A stretch of DNA of 19,010 bases from the NCBI GenBank assembly GCA_943368675.1, contig CALRLN020000041.1, positions 1-19,010 of the forward strand, read 5' to 3'. Each line of letters opens with the position of its first letter. The stretch's first letter is position 1. This DNA is from Emticicia sp943368675. GTDB taxonomy: Bacteria; Bacteroidota; Bacteroidia; Cytophagales; Spirosomataceae. Positions 1 to 7,630 of the stretch are shown here, piece by piece. The notes under the pieces are model-generated. The model had not been told where the DNA came from and did not search any database. It saw only the letters and a list, made by a program, of their open reading frames with translations. Made by a program: the position numbers and the translations under genes.

Positions 1-768
1 CGTATCCAGATGGGTGGTTCTGACCAGTGGGGTAATATCACTACGGGTACAGAATTGATACGCAGAAAAGAATCGGCTATTACAAGCGAAGAAGGTAATG
101 ACGATGCCCATACTTATCAGGCATTTGCTTTAACAACCCCATTAGTGACAAAGGCTGACGGAACGAAATTCGGTAAGTCGGAGGGAGGAAATGTGTGGCT
201 TGATGCAAGTATGACTTCTCCTTATGCGTTTTACCAGTTCTGGCTCAATCAGAATGATGCTGATGTACCTCGTTTGCTGAGAGTATTTACACTCTACTCA
301 AAAGAGGAAATTGAAGAAATTGAAAAGCAACATACTGAAGCACCACATCTACGTATTGCGCAAAAGGCATTAGGTAAAGATGTGACGATTCGTGTACACG
401 GAGAAGAACAGTATGAGCTTGCCATAAAAGCGGCTGACATTTTGTTTGGTAAAGGTACTCTGGAGACTTTGCAGAGCCTTGATGAAAATACTTTTACAAG
501 TGTTTTTGAGGGTGTACCCCAAACAGAAATTACAAAAGAAGAGTTGGAAAACTGCCAGAATGTACTGGATTTGATTTCTGTTGCTACCCGCAATGAAGTG
601 TATCCCTCAAAAGGGGAGGCACGCAGAGCGATACAAGGTAATGGAGTAAGTATCAATAAGGTAAAGATTTCGGACGAGAAACTGGCTACGTCAGAATTGC
701 AGCTTTTGCAAGGGAAGTATCTGCTGATAGGCAAGGGTAAGAAGAATCATATAGTGAAAATCGGCTAA
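1..768 (+). CDS. tyrS: Tyrosyl-tRNA synthetase, C-terminal part (5' end outside window)
   Basis: The product charges tRNA-Tyr with tyrosine in the cytoplasm. The reading frame is open from base 1, so the gene starts before the window. The first visible residues, RIQMGGSDQWGNI, are the class I TyrRS tyrosine-binding segment. KFGKS (codons at about 166-180) is the TyrRS version of the KMSKS ATP-binding loop, with EGG following. The last 65 or so residues, with SKGEARRAIQGNGVSIN, form the S4-like RNA-binding domain that recognises the tRNA. The Met codon at 10 lies inside the catalytic core and is not the start. About 40 percent of a normal-length protein is missing upstream. No frameshift is seen. 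The family call is secure. Confidence 0.97.
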   Translation, partial: RIQMGGSDQWGNITTGTELIRRKESAITSEEGNDDAHTYQAFALTTPLVTKADGTKFGKSEGGNVWLDASMTSPYAFYQFWLNQNDADVPRLLRVFTLYSKEEIEEIEKQHTEAPHLRIAQKALGKDVTIRVHGEEQYELAIKAADILFGKGTLETLQSLDENTFTSVFEGVPQTEITKEELENCQNVLDLISVATRNEVYPSKGEARRAIQGNGVSINKVKISDEKLATSELQLLQGKYLLIGKGKKNHIVKIG

Positions 769-808
769 GTGTTTAGCAGCTTTTACGCCACAATATTTAT
801 ATTTTACC

Positions 809-830
809 AAAGAATATTTCTTTATTTTTG
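809..830 (+). terminator. Weak candidate terminator after tyrS
   Basis: A 6-bp inverted repeat AAAGAA/TTCTTT with loop TAT (809-823) is followed by ATTTTTG. The stem has only one G-C pair per arm, so it would be unstable. It is the only hairpin-plus-T-run between tyrS and the next promoter. Low confidence. Confidence 0.3.
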
Positions 831-839
831 TTGTGGGTA

Positions 840-871
840 TTTGTGAAGAATGAAAAAACTGTCTATCTTTG
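840..871 (+). promoter_or_regulatory. Bacteroidota-type promoter for tRNA-Trp-secE-nusG
   Basis: The -33 element TTTG (840-843) and -7 element TATCTTTG (864-871) are separated by exactly 20 bp, matching the Bacteroidota sigma-ABfr consensus TTTG/TAnnTTTG. Transcription would start near 878, about 20 bp before the mature tRNA. No further promoter-like box separates the tRNA from secE, so the tRNA and the two protein genes are probably made as one transcript and cut by RNase P and 3' processing. Confidence 0.75.
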
Positions 872-899
872 CAACCCCAAAGGAATTTTGGTAATGTAC

Positions 900-970
900 A
901 CGGGCATAGTATAAGGGTAGTACGAGGGTCTCCAAAACCTTTGGTCTGGGTTCGAATCCTGGTGCCCGTG
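900..970 (+). tRNA. tRNA-Trp, anticodon CCA
   Basis: A full cloverleaf can be folded by eye. The acceptor stem is 900-906 with 963-969, seven pairs. The D arm closes with GTA/TAC. The anticodon stem is 925-929 with 937-941, around loop CTCCAAA with anticodon CCA at 932-934. The T arm is 946-950 with 958-962, around TTCGAAT. The discriminator base is G970, as expected for bacterial tRNA-Trp. The 3' CCA is not encoded (CAA follows). Position just upstream of secE-nusG is the conserved location of tRNA-Trp in many bacteria. Confidence 0.96.
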
Positions 971-997
971 CAAGTATTTTTTGAACAAAACAATTTT

Positions 998-1180
998 ATG
1001 CAACAGTTTTTCAAAAACTCTTGGGAAGAAGTAACCAAAGAGGTAACATGGCCAAAGTGGAGTGAACTACAATCAAGTGCAACACTTGTATTGGTGGCCT
1101 CGATTATTTTTGCTTTGGTAGTAGGTGCTATTGATTTTTTGATTGAAAACGGCCTTCGTTTGTTTTACCAATCAGTCTAA
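998..1180 (+). CDS. secE: Preprotein translocase subunit SecE
   Basis: SecE is the small essential subunit of the SecYEG protein-conducting channel in the inner membrane; it clamps SecY. The 60-residue protein has the short bacterial form. An amphipathic N-terminal helix with the family motif EEVTKEVTWPKWSEL (about residues 10-24) is followed by one membrane segment, about 29-51 (TLVLVASIIFALVVGAIDFL). The frame stays open upstream to 869, but that stretch runs through the tRNA gene, so the Met at 998, just before QQFFKNSWEEV, is the real start. It lies 27 bp after the tRNA and 24 bp before nusG, and all three appear co-transcribed. Confidence 0.95.
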   Translation: MQQFFKNSWEEVTKEVTWPKWSELQSSATLVLVASIIFALVVGAIDFLIENGLRLFYQSV

Positions 1181-1204
1181 AACCTTAAAATTTTTGCTAA
1201 CGAT

Positions 1205-1756
1205 ATGAGCGAAATCAATTGGTATGTTGTAAGAGCAGTTTCGGGGCAGGAGAAAAAAATTAAATCCTACATCGAGAATGAAGCCATTCGTCGCAAATTG
1301 AGTGAATTGGTTCCTACGATTTTAATTCCATCTGAAAAAATAACAGAAGTACGTAACGGTAAAAAGAGAGTTCGTGAGAAAAGCTTTTTTCCGGGATATA
1401 TACTTATCAATGCTGACCTGAACAACGGGGAGGTATTGCACATGATTAAAAGTATGCCTGGTGTTATCGGCTTTTTGGGTCGTAATAACGGTACATCTAT
1501 GACTCCGGAGCCTCTTCGCCAGTCTGAAATCAACCGTATCTTAGGTGTGCAGGAAGAGGTAATCGGTGAGGTGATTTCTCCTTCATTGTCTTTCACAAAG
1601 GGCGAAAACGTAAAAGTAATCGACGGGCCTTTCAGTGGTTTCGATGGTACAGTAGAAGAAATCAATGAAGACAAGAAGAAACTGAGTGTGAGTGTAAAAA
1701 TATTCGGCCGCAGCACACCGGTAGAGTTAGGTTACGTACAAGTAGAGAAAATGTAA
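1205..1756 (+). CDS. nusG: Transcription termination/antitermination protein NusG
   Basis: NusG binds the RNA polymerase clamp and modulates elongation, and links transcription to Rho or the ribosome. The N-terminal NGN domain is seen as WYVVRAVSGQEKKIKSYIENE (about residues 6-26), continuing through the FFPGYILI segment near residue 62. The C-terminal KOW domain is GENVKVIDGPFSGFDGTVEEI (about 133-153). The length, 183 residues, is normal. The start at 1205 fits the NGN domain and lies 24 bp after secE. In most bacteria rplK follows directly; here a terminator follows instead and the next gene is on the other strand. Confidence 0.96.
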   Translation: MSEINWYVVRAVSGQEKKIKSYIENEAIRRKLSELVPTILIPSEKITEVRNGKKRVREKSFFPGYILINADLNNGEVLHMIKSMPGVIGFLGRNNGTSMTPEPLRQSEINRILGVQEEVIGEVISPSLSFTKGENVKVIDGPFSGFDGTVEEINEDKKKLSVSVKIFGRSTPVELGYVQVEKM

Positions 1757-1774
1757 TTCAAAATATTATTCGAC

Positions 1775-1810
1775 AAAATCCCTGTTGTGAAAGCAATGGG
1801 GATTTTTTGT
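1775..1810. terminator. Strong, probably bidirectional terminator after nusG
   Basis: AAAATCCC (1775-1782) pairs with GGGATTTT (1799-1806). After one mismatch an inner GTTG/CAAT stem (with one G-U pair) continues around a 6-nt loop. A T-run follows on the plus strand, ending nusG transcription. On the minus strand the same hairpin lies just past the sigma factor stop codon, so it can serve both convergent genes. Confidence 0.8.
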
Positions 1811-1812
1811 TT

Positions 1813-3039
1813 CTACAAAGCATCCATCTGTTTCTGTATCACCTGTTTATCTGCCTGTGTTCTGGCCAAATGGTAGGCTTTAGTGAAGTTTTCTCTGGCT
1901 TTTGTTGCATCAGTATCTTTATACAATTCACCCAGAAGTGTAAAATAATAGGGATTATCAGGTAGTTTAAGTTTTTCTGCTTCTGTAATAGCTTTGGGCT
2001 TACCATAGACTTTTGATAAGACAAATGTTCTGTTTAATGCTGCAACGGGTGAGTACTCAACCATCAATAGCTGATTATATAATTGGAGAATACTTTCCCA
2101 TTTCTCCCGGGTATCGGCTTTAATTGTATGCCAGTAGGCTATACTTGCTTCCAGATGATATTTCGATAAGTGAGTTCCCTGTGATGCCTGATGCAGATGA
2201 TAGGCCCCTTTTTCAATCAGCTCTTTGTTCCATAGGGTTTCGTCCTGATCCTGATACAATACTATTTCACCGTTGGCATTTTTTCTTGCTTCAAACCGGG
2301 ATGCATGAAAGCACATCAACGATAATAGCGCATTTACTTCAGGCTGATTGGTAGATTCATTTTCAATCAATAGGTAAGTCAGCCGCATGGCTTCCAGACA
2401 AAGGTCGTTGCGAAGTATAGTGTCTTGCGTTTCAGAGTAATAACCTTCGTTGAACAATAAATAGAGCGTTCTCAGGACAGCAGCCAAGCGTTGAGCTATT
2501 TCTGTTTCAGTCGGAAACTCAATGGCTACGTGTTCAAGCCGCAGTTTTTCTTTTGCTCTGAACAAGCGTTTGTTGATGGTCTCTTTACTGGTCAGGAATG
2601 CGTTGGCAATCTCATCAATGCCAAATCCGCACAGGATGCGAAGCGCCAGACCGATTTGAGATTCGATAGGAATGACAGGGTGACAGATAGCAAACAGCAT
2701 TTGTAACTGGCTATCGCTGATGTTTTTGTCTGATAGGTCAATTTCAATTTCCTGATTTTCTCCCAGTGATTGGCTAAGCTTCCGGGCAACTTTATTGTCA
2801 AAGATGTGGTTTCTTGCCATGTGGTTACGGGCTTTGTTTTTGGCTACTGAATAGAGCCATGCGGTAGGGTTGGGTGGAATACCCCTGTAAGGCCAGGTTT
2901 CAACGGCTGATAAAAAGGTGTCACCTGCAATATCTTCTGCCGTTTCAATATGCTCTATACCCATCAGTTTAGAGAGAACGGCCGTTATTTTCCTGAACTC
3001 GGTTCTGAATAAGTGAGGTATGAGTTCCTGTTGATTCAT
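1813..3039 (-). CDS. ECF sigma factor of the ECF42 type (DGPF-associated, TPR-like C-terminal extension)
   Basis: This is an alternative RNA polymerase sigma factor. Region 2 covers about residues 10-78, with the conserved ETAEDIAGDTFLSAVETWP and PTAWLYSVAKNKARNH. Region 4 (about 125-168) contains the helix-turn-helix GIDEIANAFLTSKETINKRLFRAKEKL. Unlike ordinary ECF factors of about 190 residues, it has a further 230 residues with ECF42 hallmarks: LYLLFNEGYY (about 192-201), LSLMCFHASRFEAR, and a TPR-like end with AALNRTFVLSKVYG. In this family the C-terminal extension replaces an anti-sigma factor as the control element (family knowledge). The adjacent upstream gene encodes the DGPF/YCII protein that habitually accompanies ECF42. 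The stimulus is unknown. Confidence 0.92.
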   Translation of the reverse strand: MNQQELIPHLFRTEFRKITAVLSKLMGIEHIETAEDIAGDTFLSAVETWPYRGIPPNPTAWLYSVAKNKARNHMARNHIFDNKVARKLSQSLGENQEIEIDLSDKNISDSQLQMLFAICHPVIPIESQIGLALRILCGFGIDEIANAFLTSKETINKRLFRAKEKLRLEHVAIEFPTETEIAQRLAAVLRTLYLLFNEGYYSETQDTILRNDLCLEAMRLTYLLIENESTNQPEVNALLSLMCFHASRFEARKNANGEIVLYQDQDETLWNKELIEKGAYHLHQASQGTHLSKYHLEASIAYWHTIKADTREKWESILQLYNQLLMVEYSPVAALNRTFVLSKVYGKPKAITEAEKLKLPDNPYYFTLLGELYKDTDATKARENFTKAYHLARTQADKQVIQKQMDAL

Positions 3040-3051
3040 GATTTAAAATGC

Positions 3052-3076
3052 AAGCCTCTGCCATTGGCAGAGGCTT
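3052..3076 (-). terminator. Perfect 11-bp hairpin between DGPF gene and sigma factor gene (attenuator-like)
   Basis: AAGCCTCTGCC (3052-3062) and GGCAGAGGCTT (3066-3076) pair perfectly around a 3-nt loop. On the minus strand it is followed by GCATTTTAAATC and then the sigma start codon. The stem is strong but the T-run is short. It could end most transcripts after the DGPF gene and let a fraction through, or protect the 3' end of a processed upstream mRNA. The structure is certain; the role is inferred. Confidence 0.6.
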
Positions 3077-3087
3077 ATATGCAATGC

Positions 3088-3441
3088 TTAATGAACGCCG
3101 TCTCCTTTGGCAATTTTTCTTACCTCCATTGTATTGCCTTCACCCTGTAAGATAGGTGAACCTTTGGCAAACTCAACTGCCTCTTCAATTGATTCAGCAC
3201 GTACGATGGCATAACCCCCGATTGTTTCTTTCACATCACCAAATGGGCCATTAGTTACTACATTGTTATGGCCAACTATTTTACTGTTTTCAAAAGATAA
3301 GCCATTGCCACCTACGTATTTATTCTGGGCAGCTATTCCACCTATCCAGTCCATCGTTTGTTTTATCCAGATCTGCATTTGTTCAGGTGATGCCACTTTG
3401 CCACCATCCTGGTGTCTGAAAATTAACATGTATTCGTCCAT
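3088..3441 (-). CDS. YCII-related / DGPF-domain protein
   Basis: This 117-residue cytoplasmic protein belongs to the YCII-like ferredoxin-fold superfamily in its DGPF branch. Visible features are the N-terminal strand EYMLIFRHQDGG with a conserved His at 10, the signature NGPFGDVKETIGGYAIV (about 64-80; the family's DGPF motif appears as NGPF), and ESIEEAVEFAKGSP, the helix that packs on the sheet. The C-terminal strand is MEVRKI. The biochemical role is not established for this family. Genes of this type sit next to ECF42 sigma factors and are regarded as their likely targets. It is first in a two-gene unit, 48 bp ahead of the sigma gene. Confidence 0.9.
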   Translation of the reverse strand: MDEYMLIFRHQDGGKVASPEQMQIWIKQTMDWIGGIAAQNKYVGGNGLSFENSKIVGHNNVVTNGPFGDVKETIGGYAIVRAESIEEAVEFAKGSPILQGEGNTMEVRKIAKGDGVH

Positions 3442-3455
3442 TGTTTTAAAGATTT

Positions 3456-3515
3456 AATGTGATTAAATGTTTTTTAACAACATATCAGATGAACTAGAGC
3501 GAATTGGACATTAAA
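3456..3515 (-). promoter_or_regulatory. AT-rich inverted repeats upstream of the DGPF gene
   Basis: TTTAAT/ATTAAA with a 3-nt spacer lies at about 3456-3470, and ACATT-A-AATGT lies at about 3508-3518. No TAnnTTTG box is visible here, which fits a promoter read by a different sigma factor such as the ECF42 factor itself. The repeats are short and AT-only, so this is suggestive at most. Confidence 0.25.
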
Positions 3516-3527
3516 TGTGAAATATTT

Positions 3528-3588
3528 TAAAAAAATAGAAAAGATAATCCGCTATTCTCAATCTAATATTGAAAATAGCGGATTATCT
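3528..3588 (-). terminator. Terminator of the lyase-like gene
   Basis: A 15-bp uninterrupted stem (3543-3556 with 3574-3587, plus the 3542/3588 pair) is extended after one mismatch by five further pairs around a 5-nt loop. On the minus strand it is followed by a long T-rich tract (complement of 3530-3541). It lies 33 bp past the stop codon at 3621. It also separates that gene from the promoter region of the DGPF gene. Confidence 0.85.
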
Positions 3589-3620
3589 GTTAATTTATAA
3601 TGATAGCTTATAAAATATTT

Positions 3621-6251
3621 TCAATTACACCCTCCAATCTGCGCCTTAAACACACTACCACTCTGGGCTTCAAAAGTCGGGTTCAGAATAATAGCTTTAC
3701 CAGCATCAAAAGTAACATTGGCACCGTTCTGAATTTGGGTTGTACCTCCGCTTTGAGTGGAGATGCTATTGCCTGTTTTATAAGTTCCTGTGGTAACTGA
3801 ATTAGAAAAAGTCATGTCATTAGGACAAGGAGTGGCACTGGTCATAAATTGCAAAACCCCTGCAATGGAAGCTGTTCTATTGCCATTGGCATCCTGTACT
3901 ATATTTACCTCATCACCTGATACAGTTACCAGATACTTAGCATTAGGTACAACACCGCAAATGGTATGACGAATATCACCCGTATTAGGGAATGTATATT
4001 GCGTAGTGGTGATACCCGCCTGCAAAGGTGTAAGGTCTGTATTGAAGAAGGCAATTTCTTTTTTGCCGTTATTGGCCGTTACAATAGCTCCTTTCATCTT
4101 GCCATCAGTCGAGTTAATAGTATCAATAATGGGGGCAGAGGTGTTTCTGATAGTTGGTTGCAGCACTGTCAGAAATATCTGATCAAGCGGATTATCCGGG
4201 TATTTTACTTCTGTACGCCAGGTAGGGCTATTGAAATAATAATTCATACCTGATCCCGAAGTATTATCAGGATTATTGCTTTCATCAACAACTGCAATAT
4301 CAGGATTTGCCGGAATAAGCGTTTTTACATAAATATCAGAACCCCGATGGCTTGATTTAATCAGATTACCGGTCACGACAGGAGCCTTTAGAAAGTGCCA
4401 GCGCAAATGTTTTTTATACTGGCCCTGCGGATTAGTAGAGTTTTTGGCAGAAATCTGGTCATAAGATAAAAACAGATTGCTACTTCTGAGATAGAGGAAT
4501 CCTCTGATAAAGTAATTTAGCTTTTTCAGGTTGACTTCGGGATAATAACTTTTATCATAATAAGAAGATAAATCCGTGCGGACATACGTCAGCGAATCAT
4601 CCATTTGTACGGCTTTTAAATCATCTTTGCCATAATAGCCCTGCCCACCTATAAAAGCGCTGCTGGTTTGCTGGTAATCGCCAAAATCGTTAAAATAAAG
4701 GGTATTATTGGCTCCTGTATTTTCGGCAAGCGTATTGTCGCCCAGGAGTGGATAACCACTTCTACCCACGTTTGAAGCATTGGTGAGTATGTAACTGCCT
4801 CCACGGCAAATCTCAAAACTGCCTCCTGCAAAGTGCTTGTGGTCATCGTAAGTAGCAGCATCAGCCCTGAAAACTGCCCACGTTGCCGTACTATCTGCCC
4901 ATTTATTGCGCATCAGAAAAACCGGTGAAGTTCGGTTACCGATACCTAAATTGTATCCCTGATTGAACCCACTATACCATAACTGATTATCGAAGGGAGC
5001 CGAAGGACGAGAATTACTGGGAAAGTAAAACTTTTCCCAATTATACAGACCATTAACCGTATTGCCATAGACGAAAAATGGCTTATATTCTGATTTTTGA
5101 AAATATTGCGCCTGTTCTCCTAAAGGCTTGCCTTCGAGTACAAAAGCTAATCTTTCGGAGAAATGGTGATTCAGGTATGGGCCGTAATTATCTCCCCAGT
5201 CGCCATCATGGTCAACTTCATGGCCATTTGGTAGCAAAGAGTGATGTATGGCTTTTACTAAATCCTGTATCCATGAGAGTTTGGTTTCTACTATATCTTC
5301 ACCTGTAGCCATTTTTACCAGCGCCATATAATCCAGTACCTTGACACTATTAGTAGCTCCATAGCTCCAACCTTGTATTTGCAAGCCTCCTTTTGCGGGC
5401 AGGCCAGTATACATTTCTTCCGCCGGAAAACCGTATGCCGTTACTTTATAACTCTTATAACCATTTTCCCAGGCATCGGCCACATTATTGTCGGGTATAT
5501 CCTGTGGATCAATATTAGCCGAGGGAGTGCCATCAAACCGGATCCTTGCCCAATCAATCATTTCCTGTGAGCGTGGGTCATCGCTACCTAAAGCATAACC
5601 AAAATGTGCTACACAAAAGACATGGCCGAAGAAATAGTTGCCAGTAGCCCTATCGTTTTTCTGGTAAGCATTTCCTCTGATGTCGTCAAACCATTGTTTC
5701 ATCAGATGAATCAATGAATCTTTGCGGGCCTGCCCCAATTCATCATAACACCAGTCGTATATAGTTCCGATGATGCGCCCTAAATGGCGGGTAGGATAGT
5801 AGCCGTTTCTACTCAAAGGATGATTCCAGGTATTAATCTCTGAACGATACCGACGATTGGCTGACATAATGGAATCAGCCAATTGCATCAATTTATTCGA
5901 GTATACTGTTGGATTCGCTCCCGGATTTGAGTTTTTGGTCATTAGATGCGCAAAGGCCAGCGGCATGGTGGCATCTTCCCAGCTACTGGCCTGATAGCTG
6001 TAAAAAATATAGTTGGTATCCCATGTGTTGACAGTGGCCGGAGTCCAGGTTAATACAGGTTTGGTAGAATAACTGTTTGCTTCTGCGAGTAAGGCCTGCC
6101 ATTCAGGGGTATTGGCATTCTTTTTGGCGGTAAGGTTCGCTCTTAAGTCGGCGTTCATCATAATACGCGGACGGGTATTAACCACGGGCAATTGTGCAAG
6201 TAATTGTATACTGATAAGCCAGTAAAGGAAAGCAAGTAAGAGTTTTTTCAT
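3621..6251 (-). CDS. Secreted heparinase II/III-like polysaccharide lyase candidate with 3-coathanger-stack C-terminus
   Basis: An exported protein of 876 residues. The start chosen is the Met of MKKLLLAFLYW; a Met 27 bp upstream (6278) would put ten residues in front of the signal peptide. The signal peptide ends near LLAQ (residue 20). Residues about 25-380 look like the alpha/alpha-toroid of heparinase II/III and alginate lyases: RPRIMMNADLRANL, GTIYDWCYDEL, NYFFGHV, GGLQIQGWSYG and WGDNYGPY. From about residue 455 a beta-sandwich part carries DDHKHFAGGSFEI (near 470), resembling the HxHxDxxSF motif of Hepar_II_III. The last 75 or so residues (NPTFEAQSGSVFKAQIGGC) match the 3-coathanger-stack C-terminal module of secreted Bacteroidota proteins. 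Lyase activity and substrate are inferred. No SusC/SusD genes are adjacent. Confidence 0.7.
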   Translation of the reverse strand: MKKLLLAFLYWLISIQLLAQLPVVNTRPRIMMNADLRANLTAKKNANTPEWQALLAEANSYSTKPVLTWTPATVNTWDTNYIFYSYQASSWEDATMPLAFAHLMTKNSNPGANPTVYSNKLMQLADSIMSANRRYRSEINTWNHPLSRNGYYPTRHLGRIIGTIYDWCYDELGQARKDSLIHLMKQWFDDIRGNAYQKNDRATGNYFFGHVFCVAHFGYALGSDDPRSQEMIDWARIRFDGTPSANIDPQDIPDNNVADAWENGYKSYKVTAYGFPAEEMYTGLPAKGGLQIQGWSYGATNSVKVLDYMALVKMATGEDIVETKLSWIQDLVKAIHHSLLPNGHEVDHDGDWGDNYGPYLNHHFSERLAFVLEGKPLGEQAQYFQKSEYKPFFVYGNTVNGLYNWEKFYFPSNSRPSAPFDNQLWYSGFNQGYNLGIGNRTSPVFLMRNKWADSTATWAVFRADAATYDDHKHFAGGSFEICRGGSYILTNASNVGRSGYPLLGDNTLAENTGANNTLYFNDFGDYQQTSSAFIGGQGYYGKDDLKAVQMDDSLTYVRTDLSSYYDKSYYPEVNLKKLNYFIRGFLYLRSSNLFLSYDQISAKNSTNPQGQYKKHLRWHFLKAPVVTGNLIKSSHRGSDIYVKTLIPANPDIAVVDESNNPDNTSGSGMNYYFNSPTWRTEVKYPDNPLDQIFLTVLQPTIRNTSAPIIDTINSTDGKMKGAIVTANNGKKEIAFFNTDLTPLQAGITTTQYTFPNTGDIRHTICGVVPNAKYLVTVSGDEVNIVQDANGNRTASIAGVLQFMTSATPCPNDMTFSNSVTTGTYKTGNSISTQSGGTTQIQNGANVTFDAGKAIILNPTFEAQSGSVFKAQIGGCN

Positions 6252-6346
6252 GGCAGAATGAATCATTTTAAATGACATCAGCTAAACAAATAAATGATTA
6301 AAGTATGTGTGGATTAGTGTTAACTATTGAGCAATTAACATGAAAA

Positions 6347-7549
6347 CTATTCTTCTATAATATTCTGAATCAGCGAATCTATTAAGTCTGAAATATAGGC
6401 ATCGAAACCACCACGTTTATTAGAGTAAATATTTCCGGGCGTTTTGGTTAAATCCCACCAGTCATCCTGATTATAGGGTTGCACTTCCATATAGCCCGTT
6501 TCCGGATTACGGGTTTTGTAACTAAATACATAATACCATACATCCTGCTGGCCTTCTTCACCATAGCCAAAGCATATCAGATTATCCAGGTTCTCCCGCT
6601 GTTTGGGTGTGCATTTTTTATCCAGGTTAATCTCCCACTCTTTTCTCAGGGCATCTGATAACCGGGTGATTTCGTTAGGATTGAGCAGGTTATATCCTTC
6701 AAGAATAGAGAAATTGCCATAAGTTGTCACAAACTTTATGTAATCAGGTGGTAATTTGATGCTTAGTCTTTTCTCTACGTCTTTTAATTCGTTTATTGAA
6801 AATTTATTTTTCTTCCATTCAAGCTGATGGTATGGCAGCTCACGTCCGGTGTCTTTCGCATAGAATTTGATAAAATTCTCATAGCGATTCAATGCTTCTA
6901 TAGCAGTTTCGGTAGCACTACCTTTGGTATACTTGCCCCACCCCGACTGATGTACTTCTACCAGATATTTTTTGTATGCCTCACTTGTTTTTATATCCTG
7001 TAAATCTCTTATCTCAGGATCTTTTCTCAGGGCTTTTTCAGCAGTGGCATACGCCTCTTTTGTGCGATTGAGCTTTAGCAGAATACGCACTTTGGTATCC
7101 ACATAAGCATTGATATTAGGGTCTTTGTCAATAGGAGAACTAATCGACAAAGCGGTATTCACATCGTCTAATGCCTTTGGCAGATCTTTGCCTGCTTCGT
7201 AGGCAATCCATGCCCGGAGATTATAGGCTTCACGGAGTAGCTGGCGGTAATAGCTATGCTCTTCGAGATAAGGAAAAAGTGTGCTTCTGTCGATAGATGA
7301 AATAATCTTATTGCTTGCTTCGAGAGCTTCTTTGGTATGTTTTAACTCATAGGCAGTGTTCATAAGACAATTGAGTGCAGAGAGATTTCCTTTATCATCA
7401 AGAAGTATCTTCTTAGCTGATTGATAAGCCTTCTCATACTCACGGGACATATATTGCCGGCGCATTTCTTCTACCCGTTTTTCTGTATTTGTCTGTGCCC
7501 GGCAATCTGCTATGGCAAATGCGATAAATAATAGGAGTAATTTTTTCAT
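6347..7549 (-). CDS. Exported TPR protein with C-terminal SMI1/KNR4 (SUKH) domain
   Basis: A 400-residue protein with an N-terminal export signal (MKKLLLLFIAFAIADCRAQ). Cleavage after AQ is the likeliest; IADC is a poor lipobox, so lipidation is doubtful. Residues about 25-200 are helical repeats of TPR type (EYEKAYQSAKKILL, TKEALEASNKI, LPKALDDVNTAL, KEAYATAEKALRKDP). Residues about 250-395 match SMI1/KNR4: ELKDVEKRLSIKLPPDYIKF, VTTYGNFSILEG, LICFGYGEEGQQDVWYY and the Trp/Asp-rich QDDWWDL. SUKH domains are best known as intracellular immunity proteins against polymorphic toxins, so an exported version fused to TPRs is unusual. No toxin gene is nearby. Its stop lies 95 bp before the lyase-like gene on the same strand. 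Confidence 0.75.
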   Translation of the reverse strand: MKKLLLLFIAFAIADCRAQTNTEKRVEEMRRQYMSREYEKAYQSAKKILLDDKGNLSALNCLMNTAYELKHTKEALEASNKIISSIDRSTLFPYLEEHSYYRQLLREAYNLRAWIAYEAGKDLPKALDDVNTALSISSPIDKDPNINAYVDTKVRILLKLNRTKEAYATAEKALRKDPEIRDLQDIKTSEAYKKYLVEVHQSGWGKYTKGSATETAIEALNRYENFIKFYAKDTGRELPYHQLEWKKNKFSINELKDVEKRLSIKLPPDYIKFVTTYGNFSILEGYNLLNPNEITRLSDALRKEWEINLDKKCTPKQRENLDNLICFGYGEEGQQDVWYYVFSYKTRNPETGYMEVQPYNQDDWWDLTKTPGNIYSNKRGGFDAYISDLIDSLIQNIIEE

Positions 7550-7572
7550 AAGTATTTTTAACAGATTGAAAA

Positions 7573-7598
7573 ATGAGGGTAGGCTTCAGGCACTACCC
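7573..7598 (-). terminator. Candidate terminator after the second tail-fibre-like gene
   Basis: GGGTAG (7577-7582) pairs with CTACCC (7593-7598) around a 10-nt loop. On the minus strand it is followed by TCATTTTTC. It lies 33 bp past the stop of the gene ending at 7631 and may separate the LytTR/surface-protein unit from the TPR-SUKH gene. The stem is only 6 bp, so leakage is likely. Confidence 0.45.
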
Positions 7599-7630
7599 AA
7601 CATTCTCTGTAATCCAACATAAAATAGTTT

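Noticed and set aside
869..997. An upstream extension of secE to 103 residues
   Set aside because: The extension reads straight through the tRNA-Trp gene and begins inside the -7 promoter box; the family length and the conserved N-terminal helix fit the Met at 998.
1267..1716. A 149-codon minus-strand frame inside nusG
   Set aside because: It lies wholly antisense to a certain gene and has no family features. The same applies to the long antisense frames in tyrS (294-734) and in the kinase gene (14266-14601).
6347..7549. The SUKH protein as an immunity protein of a toxin-immunity pair
   Set aside because: It carries an export signal and a TPR array, and no toxin-like gene or polymorphic toxin C-terminus is adjacent.
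7492..7549. A lipoprotein signal (IADC) in the TPR-SUKH protein
   Set aside because: Asp directly before the Cys is atypical for a lipobox, and a normal cleavage site (RAQ) follows closely.
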